Positions 24,701 to 39,300 of a stretch of 64,000 bases of DNA are shown here, in pieces. The translations under genes and the position numbers were made by a program. Origin of the DNA: Phytoseiulus persimilis (taxonomy: Eukaryota > Arthropoda > Arachnida > Mesostigmata > Phytoseiidae). Numbering within the stretch: position 1 is the first letter of the stretch; each line of letters opens with the position of its first letter. The stretch lies in NCBI GenBank assembly GCA_037576195.1, contig CM075103.1, positions 4,836,001-4,900,000 of the forward strand, read 5' to 3'. The notes under the pieces were generated by a model. That model was not told the DNA's origin and made no database searches. It worked only from the letters and a program-made list of their open reading frames with translations.

Positions 24701-27700
24701 TCCACGAGTTGAGTGAGTCTTCGCGGTAGGGTCTCACTGTTTGATCACGGGAGTTCAGCAAGAAGACAACACGACCGGTCGAGGAACGATTCTCAAAAAG
24801 AAGTGAGCGGAAAGGCTTCCAAGGATCCCGGCACAGGAGGCTTGATCGAGAAGTTTCCTTTGAGGATTAAACTCAGAACCCGAGTTCCCACGTGGGCTCG
24901 GCTTTCCGATACCCTTATCGAGGTACCGGCTCCCGCCTGGGTCATCGAATAGGCCTTTCCCGGACCCTCCAATCTATCCAGGACTCGTAGACGTAAATTG
25001 CCCCCGGAGCCGCTACAAGTTAGGCTCAGACGACATGTTCGGTCCGCTTTAAGTCGAACCAATGACAAAACAAACTCAAAACCGCGCCGTTATCAGCACC
25101 TGGTTCGAGCAGTGGCGGCGCGCTCTGACGAGATATTGGCAACGATGGACGGATGGACTGTTATTGCTCCCGGAAATTAATTCTCTGAGTTGATCTCGAG
25201 ATTCCGGCGCTTTGAGATGGAAGAATGAGAACCTGGCCGAATCGAGAAAGAAGACGAGAAAATCCCCCGTGGACTCTTTCGGAGGACGAGGCCGCGAGTA
25301 TTTTCGAAACGAAGTCAGAGCGGGTCGTTCGCGGCTTCCCGTCCACATTCCTCGAATCGTTGAGTAGGTATTCATTCCAACGCTGTTCCGTTCGTTTTTG
25401 GACGCGCACGTTTCTGGGCAGAGGATACGTTACGCCCGCCTCTCTGATCGCTACAATTTTACGTCACGGAGACAGCCCGTTGCAATCACCCTCCCTTGCT
25501 ATCGTGTTAGCATGTCCCACTACTCAATACATGGATTTTCTCTTTCTGGGGAGCGGGAGATTCGACAGCGGATGTATTCGGACCCGCAGTGAAACATGTA
25601 GAGTCCCACATTAGGAAGCGCAAAGGTTCGAGGTGTGCAAAGTCGCGCGGCAACTGGCTCCGGGTCTCGGAGTCGGAGTCGTAGTGACGCAGGAATGACA
25701 TCCTTCATCGAACCCAAGGCTTCAGCCTCTGACGGTTGTGATGGGTTCCCACGTCGACTCAATGTTCGCCTTCCATAAAATCTGTCGCCTGCGTGACTCG
25801 GTCTGTTTTGTGAGGCGATCTGTGAGTGTCGCTAAGATGCGTCCGCACGCTTACATGGGTGGTCGGGGCAACGTTCAGAAAGCCGTCATTGTTCTCTGCA
25901 AACGACAACATGCGACCGACCGAGTGAGCTTCTGGCCCCGGGAATTGACCTGGCTAATGGAGCATCGTTCTCGGATCAGAGGAAAAAACTTCCATTCCGT
26001 TCTCGCGGAATTCCCGTTGGACTCGATCCTCTCAGTTTTGACGTCATCGGCGAAGAGGATTCTCGTCACGTTCCTGATGGTAGCCGCATGTCTACTGCAG
26101 ATGCAGCTCTCGTGTGAGGGTTCTGCCGCATTTTCGCCAGCGGACGTCTGAACTCATCATAGCGCAAAGGATCCATTCGTCGTCAGGACACGAGCCCAAC
26201 GGTACCCCTCTCGTGCCACTTGCGTTTCCGTATCGCCCGCCTTCCCAGGGCCTCCGAAAGACGAAACATCCTGGTTTCCTAATTGTTCAGACCTGGAAAC
26301 CTCAGACTCAGACAGATCGGAAATTTCTCGTCGTGTTCGAGAAGGGAAGCCTCGTCCCTCGTCGGGAGCCCGCTCCAACTGAAGTCGGCTGCTCAGTTGA
26401 AACCGCTGTCCGGCCCCAAGTCGATGGAAACGGCGACACGGCCGAGCAAGAATCCATGCATCTGATCCAAAAATAAATTGTATTGATCCTTGGCAAAGCT
26501 GATTGCTGTGTCGATCTTCGTCCGTCCGTCTTCCCGTAATTATGCAAATCTCGAGTCACGAGAGAAAGTACCAAACGGGAATTTCGGCGGAGCCAAATAA
26601 GGACAGAACTGACCAGTCCGGAATCGTGATCAATCTCTTGACGGAATGACAAGTGCAACGTTTCTTTGAGGCTCTTCGCGAGAAATGTATTCTCGAAGTG
26701 GCAGAGCTGAGGATGCGCACGGCGAGTGACAAATTTCCGAGGGAACTACGGCCTGTCAGCCCCGCCCCCTCCCTCCACAACGCAATGTTGCAAGGATGAC
26801 AGCACGGCATCCGAAGAACCCGTGCGTTTTTCTTGGATTGCACGCTCGGACCGCAACAGTCGTTCGCGAGCGCCTTGGCAACCTTTGCATCAAGGATGAA
26901 ACCCCGGGGAACAATTTTCCCGCAGCCGCACGGAAACGGTCCGTTCTATTGCATTCTCTGCGAGACGAGTTCCATCCAGCGCGATTTCTCCTTCTCCGAG
27001 GAGCATGACCGCTCGTCGAGTAAAAATTTCAGGCCACATCGCGCGGACAGCCACCGCTGTCCCCGAAACCTCGCACCTCGGGAACCTGTAGCCGTGACAT
27101 TGTTCTCTGCCATGACAACGAACCCACCGTTCATAGTCGCCGTTTTGCCCGACCGAACGCTGGTCTCCGGTTTCCTATATCGGGCACGGCGATATCAGCT
27201 CGAGTTGCTGCTTGCAGCTGCGGAAACCTGGAGTAGGCCGAAAACGAATGGCAGGTAGTGTTGCGGCCTATGTGCTGTCTTCGATGGCCGCATCTCTGAT
27301 TGCTTCCTAATGCCGGCTCCACTGCCTCAGCATTCCGTTTCAGGATGGAAATAGTCGCTCGAGCGGGAACCGACGACGGCGGTGAAGGCTCTCGGCGCTG
27401 GTTCCGACAAAAATGCCGCGCGGAAAACGATCACGATGTTGTCAAGTAACAGAACCGTTATTGAGAGGAACCGACCCAGGAGCCAATCATTCAATTCATC
27501 GGTACTGTATTAACAGAGTTGGCCTCGGTGGCAAGAAAAAAACACAGAAACGAGGTATCGACAGTTGGGGAATCAGGCGGCCTGGTCAACACGTTCAGCT
27601 CAGGCTCTTTGTGACGAAACTATCCAGAACGGAATCGTGGACGAAATCGCCAACTTTGTCGTCAAAAATGAGTTCGAAACCCATGCGCATTCCCGGATGA

Positions 27701-30352
27701 GACCCTAGACTCGCGGATTCCTCCTTCGCGTTCGTGAGCCGCTATGAATAGCCGCACAAATGTTCAAGTGGTCCGCTTCCACGTGACAACGAGTCGACAA
27801 GGAAGCCCCTGATCGGAAGCTCAGGTGATATCATCAAACAATGAGAAGCGGCGGCGGACAACAAGCGAACGATTCTCACTCATTGAAGCGTCGTCTCTTC
27901 AGAAGACGCTTTGCTGCTGAGAGCCGAAGGAAGGACCGACAAGAGTAATGAATGAATGAATCAAGAGAGGAGTCTTTTGTTTGGAAGAGAATCGTCCGCT
28001 CGTCCAGCCCTGCCTTCCTCCCTCGGTTCGTCCATCGCTGTCCGCTGGGTTGAGTGCCATCCGCCCCGTGGGCTACGACGACGCTCACTTGACAACGGCT
28101 CGGAGAAAGACAAAAAATGATTCAGATTGAAATGCTGCTGTCCTTCCCCGGCTGCCATCCGGCCTATATCATGTCTGGGTCGGGATCGAGACGCCGAAAG
28201 AGAACGGTGGCTGCTCAGACACAATCTGATGAGCGGGAGCGGTGATCTCAGTCAGGGGTCTGTTATTCAGGGCCCGCCTCACATGTCCAGTCCACGGTTT
28301 GCCAAGACATGGATTGGAAGAGGGCGGGAGATTGAGGAAACGTGGCGCGCACGGTTAATACCGAGTCATTATGCCGGTTCAGCCGTTGTATTGAATTGTC
28401 CCTGATTCGCGGGCGATGTCTACGGTGTCTCAGTGGGAGAGTTCTGGAGATGTTCTGGGCGCTCATTTATTCTCCTGAAAGTGTGTTTCGAGTCTTCCCT
28501 CCAATTCCGAGGTGGCTTCGTCTTAGCAAGAAGCAGAATCGGGGCTCCCGACACTCTTTGACGTTTTGCACTCGGCTTCATATCGAAACGGATCATGTTT
28601 TCGGAGAGGAAAAATTTAAATCAGACCCCGACGGGTGACATAACAGCGTCGTCTTCAAAACTTGTCGGGTTTTGTCGCCGAGCTCCCTGAAGGAGGCGTT
28701 CCGCCGGCGTGAAAGCGAGGACTCGCGTGTTCTTGATATTTGATTGAGGTGCGCTATTTCTCGGATGTCGGGTTGTCCAACGTACTTTCGGCACTGACAA
28801 AAATGTCAAAACGTCGCTCGCTGAGTTTTGTCCGAGGAGATTTCTCCTAATCGACCGCTGGCGGGGAAGTTTCCAACTCCGCGAGACTTTAATGGGAGTT
28901 TTGTGTTGTTACACGTTCTAGTTCTGACAAGAAAGTGATGTGTTGCGCAGAATCATGCTCTGATGTGAGAATAGGTGAATCCTAGTGATCGGAGCTTCTA
29001 GTTGGTGTAGGACGATTGGAAGACCGGGAGAAATGTTTGCATTAGAGACTCATCCCGACATCCCTTGAGCTCTCTGCTCCGGTCCCTGTCCTCCCTCGAG
29101 GTGACGGCAGGTTCGTTGATTGCGGTGACAGTTTCGTGGAATCGGGAATCACTTTGGACGTTCCTAGAGGAGGGAACCCACGATTTCGACTCGAATCAAC
29201 TGAGAACGTAACTGAAAGAGACCACTCCCGCACCCGCCTGGAACTTCTATCCTCTCACTGAGGTGTCTCGGAAGGGTAAGCTCCCGCATCGAACCGCATT
29301 CGAATGACCGCGAATGGTCATTGAGATCCCCTCCATACCCTCTGTTAGAGACGAAGGAAATCGCAGTATCCTACCAATAGGAAGCATCAGAAGACGATAA
29401 GTCACCCCTCCCGCTGTTTGTCTAAGTCGTCTATCTCTGTTCGTGTGTTTGGAGGGATGTTGTCAGACATCTGCCGGCCCCTGAGAAGTGGCCGAAGCCC
29501 ACGCGAGAATTACTTATTTCTTCGAGGGGTGGGTTGCTGAAATCCCCGAGACAGGGAATCATCTTGCTCGCCACGGTCAGGAACGAGCGATCCACAGGAA
29601 TCGCGTAGGTCCCTCAACGAGAGCAGTGCATGACTCCGGGGACACCCGCTCCGAATTCCGACAGATGCCCGCGGACCCCCTTCTGAACGGCTTCGACGGG
29701 ATGGTTCCGAGGACCGAACGTTGTTGTGTAGTGGTAGGGCCCTCAGAATCAGCTTTTCATGGAAGCGTGTCCATCCGCCATCTTTGCTCACCCCGCCGTC
29801 GTTCTCGGAGCACGTAAAACACGAAGACGGAAATAACCCGATCGGAGGCGAGCCGGAACGACCGATTGGTTCCCTGGCAATCGCGTTCCCATCTTCTGAC
29901 CGACGTCGGTTCCCAGATCGGGCTCGGGAAATTTCTCGGGGCGGCTGTGAGCGGAGAAGGACATGTTTCTTTTCTCGTGAAAAAGTCCAGGACCGTGGGG
30001 CCCAGAAGCTCGTCCGAGTTCGCTCTGTTAATAAACAGAGGACGACAGACCGAGTGGGTGTCGCTGCGGAGGGTTCGTCTGCGATCGACTCCGTTAGCCG
30101 AGCGGTGATTTATGTTCGGGACACAATAAGCAAATGGAAGACAATTGCCGGAGAATGCCGCACTCGATCTTGACCCCCTGTTACTCTTGTTGGGCTGTCG
30201 TGCCGATGAAAAAGTTCTTCACAACATGAGCCCGGTGCGGGTGCTCCGCGGGGAGTTTCGAAATCTGAGACTTCAGGGAGTTTTCCCGCCGTCGAACGAT
30301 TCTACGGTTCGTTTTTTTTTCATTTTTCCAGCACCTCGTCCTCTCGATACAG

Positions 30353-33300
30353 ATGCCGGCCGCAGCGGCGCGTACGGCGGCCAACCAAGCCCGGAAACAT
30401 GCCTCGGGCTTCGCTTCCTCAGCACTCTGCTCCTGTTTCGGAGGCTCCACGAAAGAACCACCCGAGATCACTTACCAGGTATGACCAGTTTGTTCCAGTT
30501 TTGAGCATCGTTCGGACGCGGTCGTCCCAATTCAGCGAGAGCCCGAACTCAGAACGCTGCGAAGCGACTGATGATTACAGGAGCGGTGACGGGGTCTTTT
30601 TTTGTCGATCAGGAGAAAAAATAGCTTCTGGGTGGAGTCGGCATCAGCGGTTCGTTCCAATACAGATATCGATCCCGGAGGAACTGCTTGGGCATGGTTT
30701 TGGTACCGCTGAGGACGGTGATTGTGGAGGTCATTTTCAGCATTAACGACCCGCCGTTGGTTCCCGCCAGCATGTTTCCTCCGGTTGGTTTCCTTTTTAC
30801 GCACGTGTCAGGAGACCTTGAGCGTGCACTGACATTCTCGGTCGATTGTCCGAGGTATCCGAAGCCCGACTTTCAGAGAGCGTGCCCAGCGGCCTGCGCA
30901 GCATTTTGCCATGGGAAGCCTCAAGAAGCTCAGCGCGGAGCAGCAGGAAAGCCTCCGCAACCGGAGTTCCACAATGAATGAACGCATACTAAGCTCATGT
31001 GGGAAGCGCAACTGGCGGTTCCGGCTCTGAAACAACAAGGTGTTTCTTACCCGACCCTTTCGCGTAACTGCTACGCAACGAGAACAAGGAAACACAGTTC
31101 TGTGAGCAATGAGTCTGCTGAGTGGAAAACCTTGCACGCATCATCATGTTGACCATGAGCTGTGCCGGAGTGTCCCGTGACTGGTAATACCGTTCCCCAG
31201 ATTACAAACTGAACTTTTACTGGCGAATGGCCCCTCAACGGTACTCTCTTCCTGCTACACTCGGCAACTTAGATTTAGATGCATCGTTTTTTGCGGCAAA
31301 TCGATCGTAGAGAATAATGCCTCCGCAGTCCCGCTCGTAGAAGATGTAGTCCTGTTTGGGTTGGTCTCTATCCTCTCCCGTCACTGTCACCTCTGGGAAC
31401 GTTTAGAGATCACACCTGACCGCACTCAAACCGTGCAGTGGACCGAAGCTGTTCCTCCAACCAAAAGCAACCAACCGTTCGATCGCGACGCTGGCCCTTC
31501 TCCATCGGTTCGTAGGAAAGACCTTTTGGGGGGAAGGCGATTGCAAACCACCAAGCTGAGTCCATCTTGCGCTTGTCTTCCCGTTGGTCTTCGAAGCTCG
31601 ATCTGCCTCGGACACGGGAGTTGGTCAAATCGTTCGTCTGATTCTCGGTTTGCTCATTCGCTTGCTAACGGTGAGCGTGGCCGAGAGGGCTGCGGTGGTA
31701 AACTTGCCTTATTCATTGGTGAGGACCGACTCCAGCCTATTTAGCCGTGGGGCAGCCCCATCTGCCGCTGTTTGATTGTTAGTAGGTTCGCTCTTAGCTG
31801 GTCGACCGGGATGCCCAGGACCGGGGATCCCAGCCCGGAGCAGTAAACTTGGGCTCGGGTAACGAACCAAGACAGTTTGCTCCGGGACGATCGCTCGCGG
31901 TCCCGATGGAATTTGCCTCGTACTGAACCGCCTTCGGAGTAGAGCTCGAGATGTTCCACAAGGAGAAGTTTCAGACGCTTTGGCTCGCGTAAACTTCTCC
32001 TCAGTTAGATAAGGACGGTGGGTCAGGAAGGAATATTCCTCAAAATCCGTGGGAAATGTCGAGCGGAGCTCACACCCACCTCCTTCCCACGGTTGTTGAC
32101 TGTGCAACTTGTTCAGAGAAATGGATCGGAGCGCTGTAGGCGAACGAGCCTCGCGTAACTCGAGTTACGAACCCAGTTCGGGATGATGCCCTCGCTTCAT
32201 CGACCTCATGGGGCCCAGCTCTTGCTGGGACGATTCCGCCCAGCCCCCGCCGCGGCTTCCACAACCTCCAATGCAGCTACTACCGCCCGACGTCGGCAGC
32301 GCCCTCTGCGAGGCTCTCGACGGCGGGTTTGAGACGTTTTTACTGCTCGAGCAGAAAGGTTTGTCTTGGGTGAAAACCTCACCGAGTGCCTGGTGGACAC
32401 GGCTTCAACTTCACGGGGAGAGCTTACAGGACGGGCCTCCAGCGCAAAAACGAGCTGCATGTGCGTCGTGCAAACAGCTTTCCGGGCAGAGCCGGAGCTT
32501 TCCTGCGTTACTTTCGTTCAATCAATCGCTCGGAGCCATAGATTTCGTGGCGGAACAATTCCAAAAGTTGCGAACAAAAAAGATCGAGCCATACAGTCCG
32601 GCGAGTCTCACATCTCCATGACGAGATCGTTGGTGTCAGCTGTGAAGTTCCGCTTTAACGGTGCACGAACATCCAACAGCGGGTCTGGGCGCCGGTCGGG
32701 ACCCATCGAGACTGGGATGGAGGGGTCGGCATGTCCTGCTGCCAGCTGCCGGCCAGGGTCCTTTTCAATACGAAAGTTCCGACGGAAGCTTCGCGGGCTC
32801 TGCAGGCCTGTAAGAGAAACAGTGGCCAGAACGACAATGTTCCAATATTGCGGAGCTCGCACATTTTCGTCAATATATGCAAATGATGGAGCATCTCCGT
32901 TTCCTTGCGCGAGCTCCGATAGCGCCATCATTCCAAGCTTCTTCATGCCTCCGGGCGTGCCGACACCGCGCAGGTCTAAGCAGTGGGAAGCTGCTCAAAG
33001 TTGCTACATCAGCGCGAGTCGTTGAGCACGAAGTCTTTCGGGATGTCGAAGAGCGAAAATAGGATTCGCTTCCTCCATTAGTTTGCTAACGGTCTCTATT
33101 ATTGACCTCTCGTTCCCTGAAGTAATGGATCCGAGGCACATTGATCTAAAACTCAGCGCCGAAACATTCAAACGTCTCCGTCTTCGGCGTCTTATTGGTC
33201 GGATTCGGTACTACGGGCCCGTTGGTGGAGCACTCCTCATCGAAAATAAAGGAAATCCACTTGAAAAGAGACAAATGCCATGGCACGTCGCACTGGGACG

Positions 33301-36300
33301 TGCGCTCCTGTAAATCTCTCATGGAATCTTGTTGGCTCCAACAAAGAGACGCGGACAGCTTGCGTTTAGTCGCCGATCGTTTCAAAGCCGTTTCAATAGG
33401 AACAGTAGGCGCCCATTCAAAGAGGAAGAAGCGCTGCAGCCGCTGCTACTATTGAAACGCGTTTTTACAAATCGTTCCGTGAAAGCTCGAGAGCTGCTGC
33501 GTGGAAGTGTCTGCGTGGGAAGCTCCAAAACATCCAAGCAAATTCGATCTGATTGGCCATAAACACAAATGCTAGCGTTATCCGCTCAGGAGTACCTGTG
33601 AACGCATGAGAAAAAGCCACAGTACTCGCCACGATTCGAGGTATGTGAGGGCGTTGATTCAAAGCTTACGGTCATCTGATCCTCGCGCAGTGACTGACAG
33701 ACAACAGCGGACCGACACTGTCTGGCTAAGATCGTAGTTTTCGATCGCCGTCGCTCATTTTTATTTGGGCCACGAGCCCCTCCCTCGACCGTTTAGCCAC
33801 ACAGTTGTTGTTGTCGTTGGCTTGCCGGCGTTGTCTGGAACTCCTTCTTCTGCTGCCAGTACATCACCATTAACGAAGTACGAACATCGGCAGAGCTCAC
33901 ATTCGATAGCTTCACAGTTGTTGCTTCGCGGCGACCGAAGTCGTGCATCACTCCGGGAATCCATAAATCGGAGCTGGTCATCGGCGGGCGGCGCAACAAT
34001 CTGCTACGATGAGCGATTTCTGGAGAGCTCGTTCTGGGATTCAACCCTCATTGAATTCATCGCTCTTTCATTTTTTTATTGAGTTGTTCCCGGAGGAAAA
34101 GTGAGCGTCAATGGGCGAACATCGATGCAAGCCATTTCGAGACATTGAGAATGAGTTCCTTCGCCGTTCCCCACCAAGCGGGACCGCCGAACGAGGCGCC
34201 GACTCGCTGTTCCCCGGAACGGGCGAACGGTCCGCTGGATTTTCGCTGCCCCTTTTCTTTCTCCGTCCCTTCTTCTGAAACTTCCGCACAGATGTAGAGT
34301 ACTCGTCGGAAGTTCGAATCTTAGTCGACAGCAGCAGGATGGATGCCGGGCCTACGTTTCGGGGGCCCACGCTCGACAATTCACGTGCGCACACTCAGCC
34401 TGTTGCGTGCATGTGCTTCGCTCTATTTCTCGCCTCCTCTTCCTCTGATTGCTACGCTGGTCGCCGCGGGGTTTCGGAGTTTCCCGGCGGATCACTTCTT
34501 CCATGTTTTTTGTTGTTGAATGGGTTCATGAATTACGGCAAAAGCGCCCTCGGGAGTTATCCGGAGTCCTTCATCGACGAATGCCATCGGTCGATCATGG
34601 TCTCTCCAAGTTCATCGATCAGATTCAATGGTTTGTATGAGCGAGGCGTTGTTGCTGAGTGCGGCCTTCGGCGGGAGTCATGACGAAAGTAAACAACGAC
34701 CGAGCTCATGTCTTCCGGGCGGTAACGTGAAGAAACATCTCTAGTTCATCAGACTTACTGACCAGTATGATCATCGACAATCTGTCCGGGCGCATGGATC
34801 GGAACATGTTAGAGGTTCGGTTTGGTAGCTCCTCTCTTTTCGAGCGGACCTCGTGAGGTTCCATCGATTGCCAGGATCCCGCGCTGCAAGTCGGTAAGGC
34901 CCTCTGCAGCAAGCTGGCGGAGAACGGAGAACCGTCGAAGATTCTAACCGAATAATGCCGCGGGGAATCCAGCCGACATATTCCTCCGAATAAGCTTGCC
35001 TGGTAGCTTAGGGTAGTCACTCTTCGACTTTGTTCACGGACAATTTCATGCTGTTAGAATGAAATTTGGGAATGAGGCCGAAAAGCGGAATTGGGAATCG
35101 GGAAACCGTGGCTGGAGCGAGAAAATGTCAACTCGAAGTCGGATTCAGAGGGAATGAGAACTGGTTCAGGGGTTCCGTAGAGATTTAGGGTCCTCAAAGA
35201 AAAGTCGCGAAAAGTCGAATCTTGGGAAAACATCTCTTGGGGATCACTCGTGAGCATTTTGGAAGGGCCGGAGGGTGCATGGCCGACAAGCGATCCATCG
35301 CTCCTCTGGGTCGATCAAACTCGCATCAGGAAACTCGACGCCAGCCCGTTGCGCGCAAAGTCTGTTTCGTCTCTCCTGACACAGATATTCGCAGAACAAC
35401 ATCCAAACAAGTATAGGATATCGATGTCGAGCTCCACGCAGGGCGCTTTCCGAGCCACTTTGCGCCAGGGCACGCTGACTTTGGCCGTCTCTGTCACGTC
35501 GAACTTGTTGCCTGTTTCGAGAGTCGGAGGCTCGTCCTGATTCGGAGCGGAAAGTGATGAGAAAAATTGGACCGCCGATAAGCTGCCGGCCGCTCGGTCG
35601 GGGGTGAATCAATAACCATCTGCAATCGACACACGAGGGGCACAAACGTACGCTCAGGGATCGATCCAAGCGTTCTCAACGTCTGCTTAGCTGGGGTTCC
35701 GTTCCATGGTACCTGTAAGAGCCGCGCCATGGATTATGAGCCGTGCGCTCGGTTGCAGATTTCCCCTGGAGCTCGACGAAGTTGCTCCGGGACTCGGGAG
35801 TCAGGAGGAGTTTTCCATCTCGCAAGCGGCAACAGTTCCTCGACGAGCTCACGACCGCATGCTAATTTCTCTGATAGGTATGACCTACTTCTTGTTCCTC
35901 CCTGTAGCAGTGGCGTACCCAGGTTTTTTGTGGAGGGAGGGGGGGGGGGGGGCAACGGTGTGATGATGATGCCGATGATGATCATCATCATGGTCGCGAG
36001 ATTTTCATGACGCAATCAACATGGTTTTCAAACCTGATAGGATTTTCCTGATAAGAGTGAATCTTCGCGGAACTCTCTCGTCCATCAAACTAGAATATAA
36101 TCCGCCCTTCTCAATATCATCGAAGAGTTTTAGGTAGCCCCCCTAGGTACCCCACTATTCTGTAGGACTGAAGATGTTGCTCGGATGTAGGCTCGCTCTG
36201 TTATCGTCTGCGGGTCACAAGTTAAACAAGGTTCTTGGGAACTAACTTCATATCCCCCTACACTTACAGGTCGTGGATGGGAATGGAGCGGTCGCGGGAG

Positions 36301-39300
36301 GAGGACTTGGGGTTATAACGCTGCCGCCTTCGTCCATGTTGGTTGGAGGCGGCTACGAAATTCCCCCGATGCCAACTGACGAGGCAGAACTCAACGCGAA
36401 GTTCGAAGAAATCGTTGAAGAACTGGATTTGACTGACGCAAAGAAAGCGGTGAGTTCCTCAGCCGGCTCTGCGGCTTTCAAGCTATCAACAGGTTGTGCT
36501 CACTGAAAGCACATCTGGAATTCTCATTCGAAAGAGGAGAATATCAGGGCTTTCGATCAACTCAGAGCTTTATTCATGAATCAACTCATCCGCGGCGCCA
36601 TCATCGAAATCGATTCTTGACAGTTTCTGTTGACAGCGTCGTTTCATAGACACTGGCGTTCAGTGCTGCGAATAGGTGCTACTCAATGTTTTCAGTGACC
36701 AAGAGTTGTGGATGTCGCTTTTGCCGGGACTCGGTTCGATCGTTCTGGAGACCTTTTCCGCGAGACTTTCTTTTCTGTGTCAAATATGCTCCCCAGAGCG
36801 AAAAGCGGTGAAATCGAAACGTACACCGAAAACATCACGAGAATTCGTTAAACTGCGCTCATCTGCAAACGCCGCGGCTTATCTGACGGTGAGAGCGAAG
36901 CGATGCTGATAAAGCAGAAGACGGGCTTGACGTAAGGGTCAATTCGTGAAAGTCGAAGCCGATAAAAGCACGATCCGTCGCGGAGCGTTCAGGACGATCA
37001 CGCGTACAGGGTCACAATTTTGTGTCAAATTCAAAACCTGATCAGTCCCCGATTGGAAGAAATGAGTAAACCAGGCTTCTAGGCGACAGGGTCGACTCGG
37101 CGACGGAACAGGATCCACTACAGTGCAAATATTTGACGTTTTGAAAGAGCACCCGGCTCGCCAGCTGCCGCGGCAGGCGGTATGGAGGTCGTCGGTTCCG
37201 AAACCTCTTTACGTTTGTGGGAGCTTCGTAGACTTTTCGGTGATGGAGACGTCATCGTTAACCGACGATTCTCTCATTCCAGATAATGTTCAGTCTTCCT
37301 CCGGAGAAAAAATGGCAACTTTATATATCTCGGAAAATGGAACAGATGCAGCACGCGGTGGTTGGGAACCATCAGCCCGATGTTTATCTCGAGAAGATAG
37401 TTGTCATCATGAAGGTGAGCCATCGACCCCCAAGACTCAGCTGATCGTAATCCCTATTCGGAAGATCGACGCTCTTGAAAATGGGCCAACGACCCTGACT
37501 GAACAATTGTCCTCAAACGTGGGCGAATCATCGGGAAGGAATCACTCGATCGAGATTGATCGGAACGGCTCTGTATTCAGCATGCAGTCTCGATATCCTG
37601 CACGTACTACCTGCTGCGCGCCGTGCATGCGTTTTCGTTGTCGGCGGGAGCTAGATCGAGGCAGCTCTTCTCAACTTTCTGAGATCGCCTCGTTCCATCC
37701 GCGGGCTCAAACTGGCTTAAAGACACGTTGCCGAAGCGTACGAAGCTCACCCGGCGGCGCTCCTCGGGAATCGTGCATGTGCTCAACGTGCTCTTCGGGC
37801 GCATAATTATCGGGGCCTCGTTCGCGCTCGGCATTTGTAACTTACAGCGCTCCACGTTTTGCTGGCGCCAATGAAGCCGGCACGCGAACGCGGGAGCATT
37901 CGAGCGTGTCGGCTCGTTGCCTCCACGTCTGCGTATAGTCCCCACCAAGCATTTGCGTACGTTCTCAAGAGCAGCTCATCGGCGCCAGTTTCGAATGCCG
38001 TCTACTCCCAGCACGCAGTGCGAAGTCATCGGTTATTCCCAGCGACAATGGCTGTTAAACGAATCTTCATCCCTCGAGCCCTGTGGCTCAGTTGTCCTTT
38101 GAAGTTGGCGAGAGCTCCTGAGGTCGATCGCAGCTGTAGAGCGGCAGCTGGTGGCGATTCTCCCAGCTCTGAGGAATTCCGCTCCCGAGAGCAACCACAG
38201 TGACCCGATAGCCGAACCGAATGCGAGCAGATCGACAGCCAGCGCACTCGAACTCGTGCGGGGGAATTCGGTGAGATCGGTGTTAAGGCCCCTGTTGACC
38301 CCGTGGCCCGGTTGACGCCGGGGCCCAGTTGACGGGCACCCTCCCTCGTTATGATAAGTTCAATGTAAGGAGACGTGTTGTTAGGGTAGGTAGGAGGGTT
38401 GTTGTCTATTCAGGTGTTCTCAGGCGAGTTCAGATCTGAATAACTCACGACACTGATTCTGAAACAATACCTGGAGGAGTGATCGGATTTACGGTGCTTC
38501 ACCGGGTCGGATTCGCATCTGGTTTCGGAGAGGCCAGCGTTTCTCGAAGCCCAAGCGAGAAGGTTTGCACTGGCCAGGCCTTCCCTGTTCCAGTTCCGGG
38601 TCTCTGCACTCCTCCATGACAAACGTCCTTTATTACTCTGAGAGCTTCGTAGTGTACACGTGGGGTGAGCTGTGTATTGGGATAATCAGGTCCCCGTTGA
38701 AGTCTAGATAGGATGCCTTTGCTAAGTTGATCTCTCTACTTCTCCCAAATAACTTTGCGTTTGATGGCAGGCGCGGTGATGGGATTCTCGCAAATAGTGT
38801 TCGGTGATGCCGCGGGTGCGGGTAGCAAAAGACCGATTCGGTGATACATCTGTGCTTGCACTTCGAACGTGGGCATATCACTATCCCCAATTATCTTAGT
38901 TCCCCCAAAAAAAGTCATTTGGAATCATGCATCAAACTTGCGAATACTTTCTAGGAGATGCTTCGATTAGCTCGTTAATACTGCTTTGAGCTTGGCTGAA
39001 GATTCAGGTGGATTTTCCAGTGGCAGCAGTTTCCCTATCAGCTCAGAACATCCTTGGAGGCTCGCTCCTGTATTTTGGCGGCCAACGTGGAAAAGAAGTC
39101 GAAGAAGTTGAGAAGTCGCCACTTCTTCGTCTTTTTGACAGTGAGATTGATGTCGGAACGCGAGTACGAATCGCGCCGTACGGAATTATGTGACTACATC
39201 ATCCATTCTCGGTATCGATCATTGATGGGAACCAATTTTCACAGGACCGTTTGCCGCGAAGTGAGCCTCTCAGGATGAGACCACTGTCTCACATAGTGTT

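Larger units (their letters stand above)
10550..30331. other. Gene-poor interval upstream of DAAM
   Basis: About 20 kb in which I recognise no conserved protein. Many open frames of 70-190 codons occur on both strands, but they overlap one another, often start at non-ATG codons and lack family resemblance, as expected by chance at about 50% GC. Apart from two exon-like stretches (10937 and 18583) the interval is best read as intergenic or as long 5' introns of DAAM. Short low-complexity patches are present. Confidence 0.5.
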
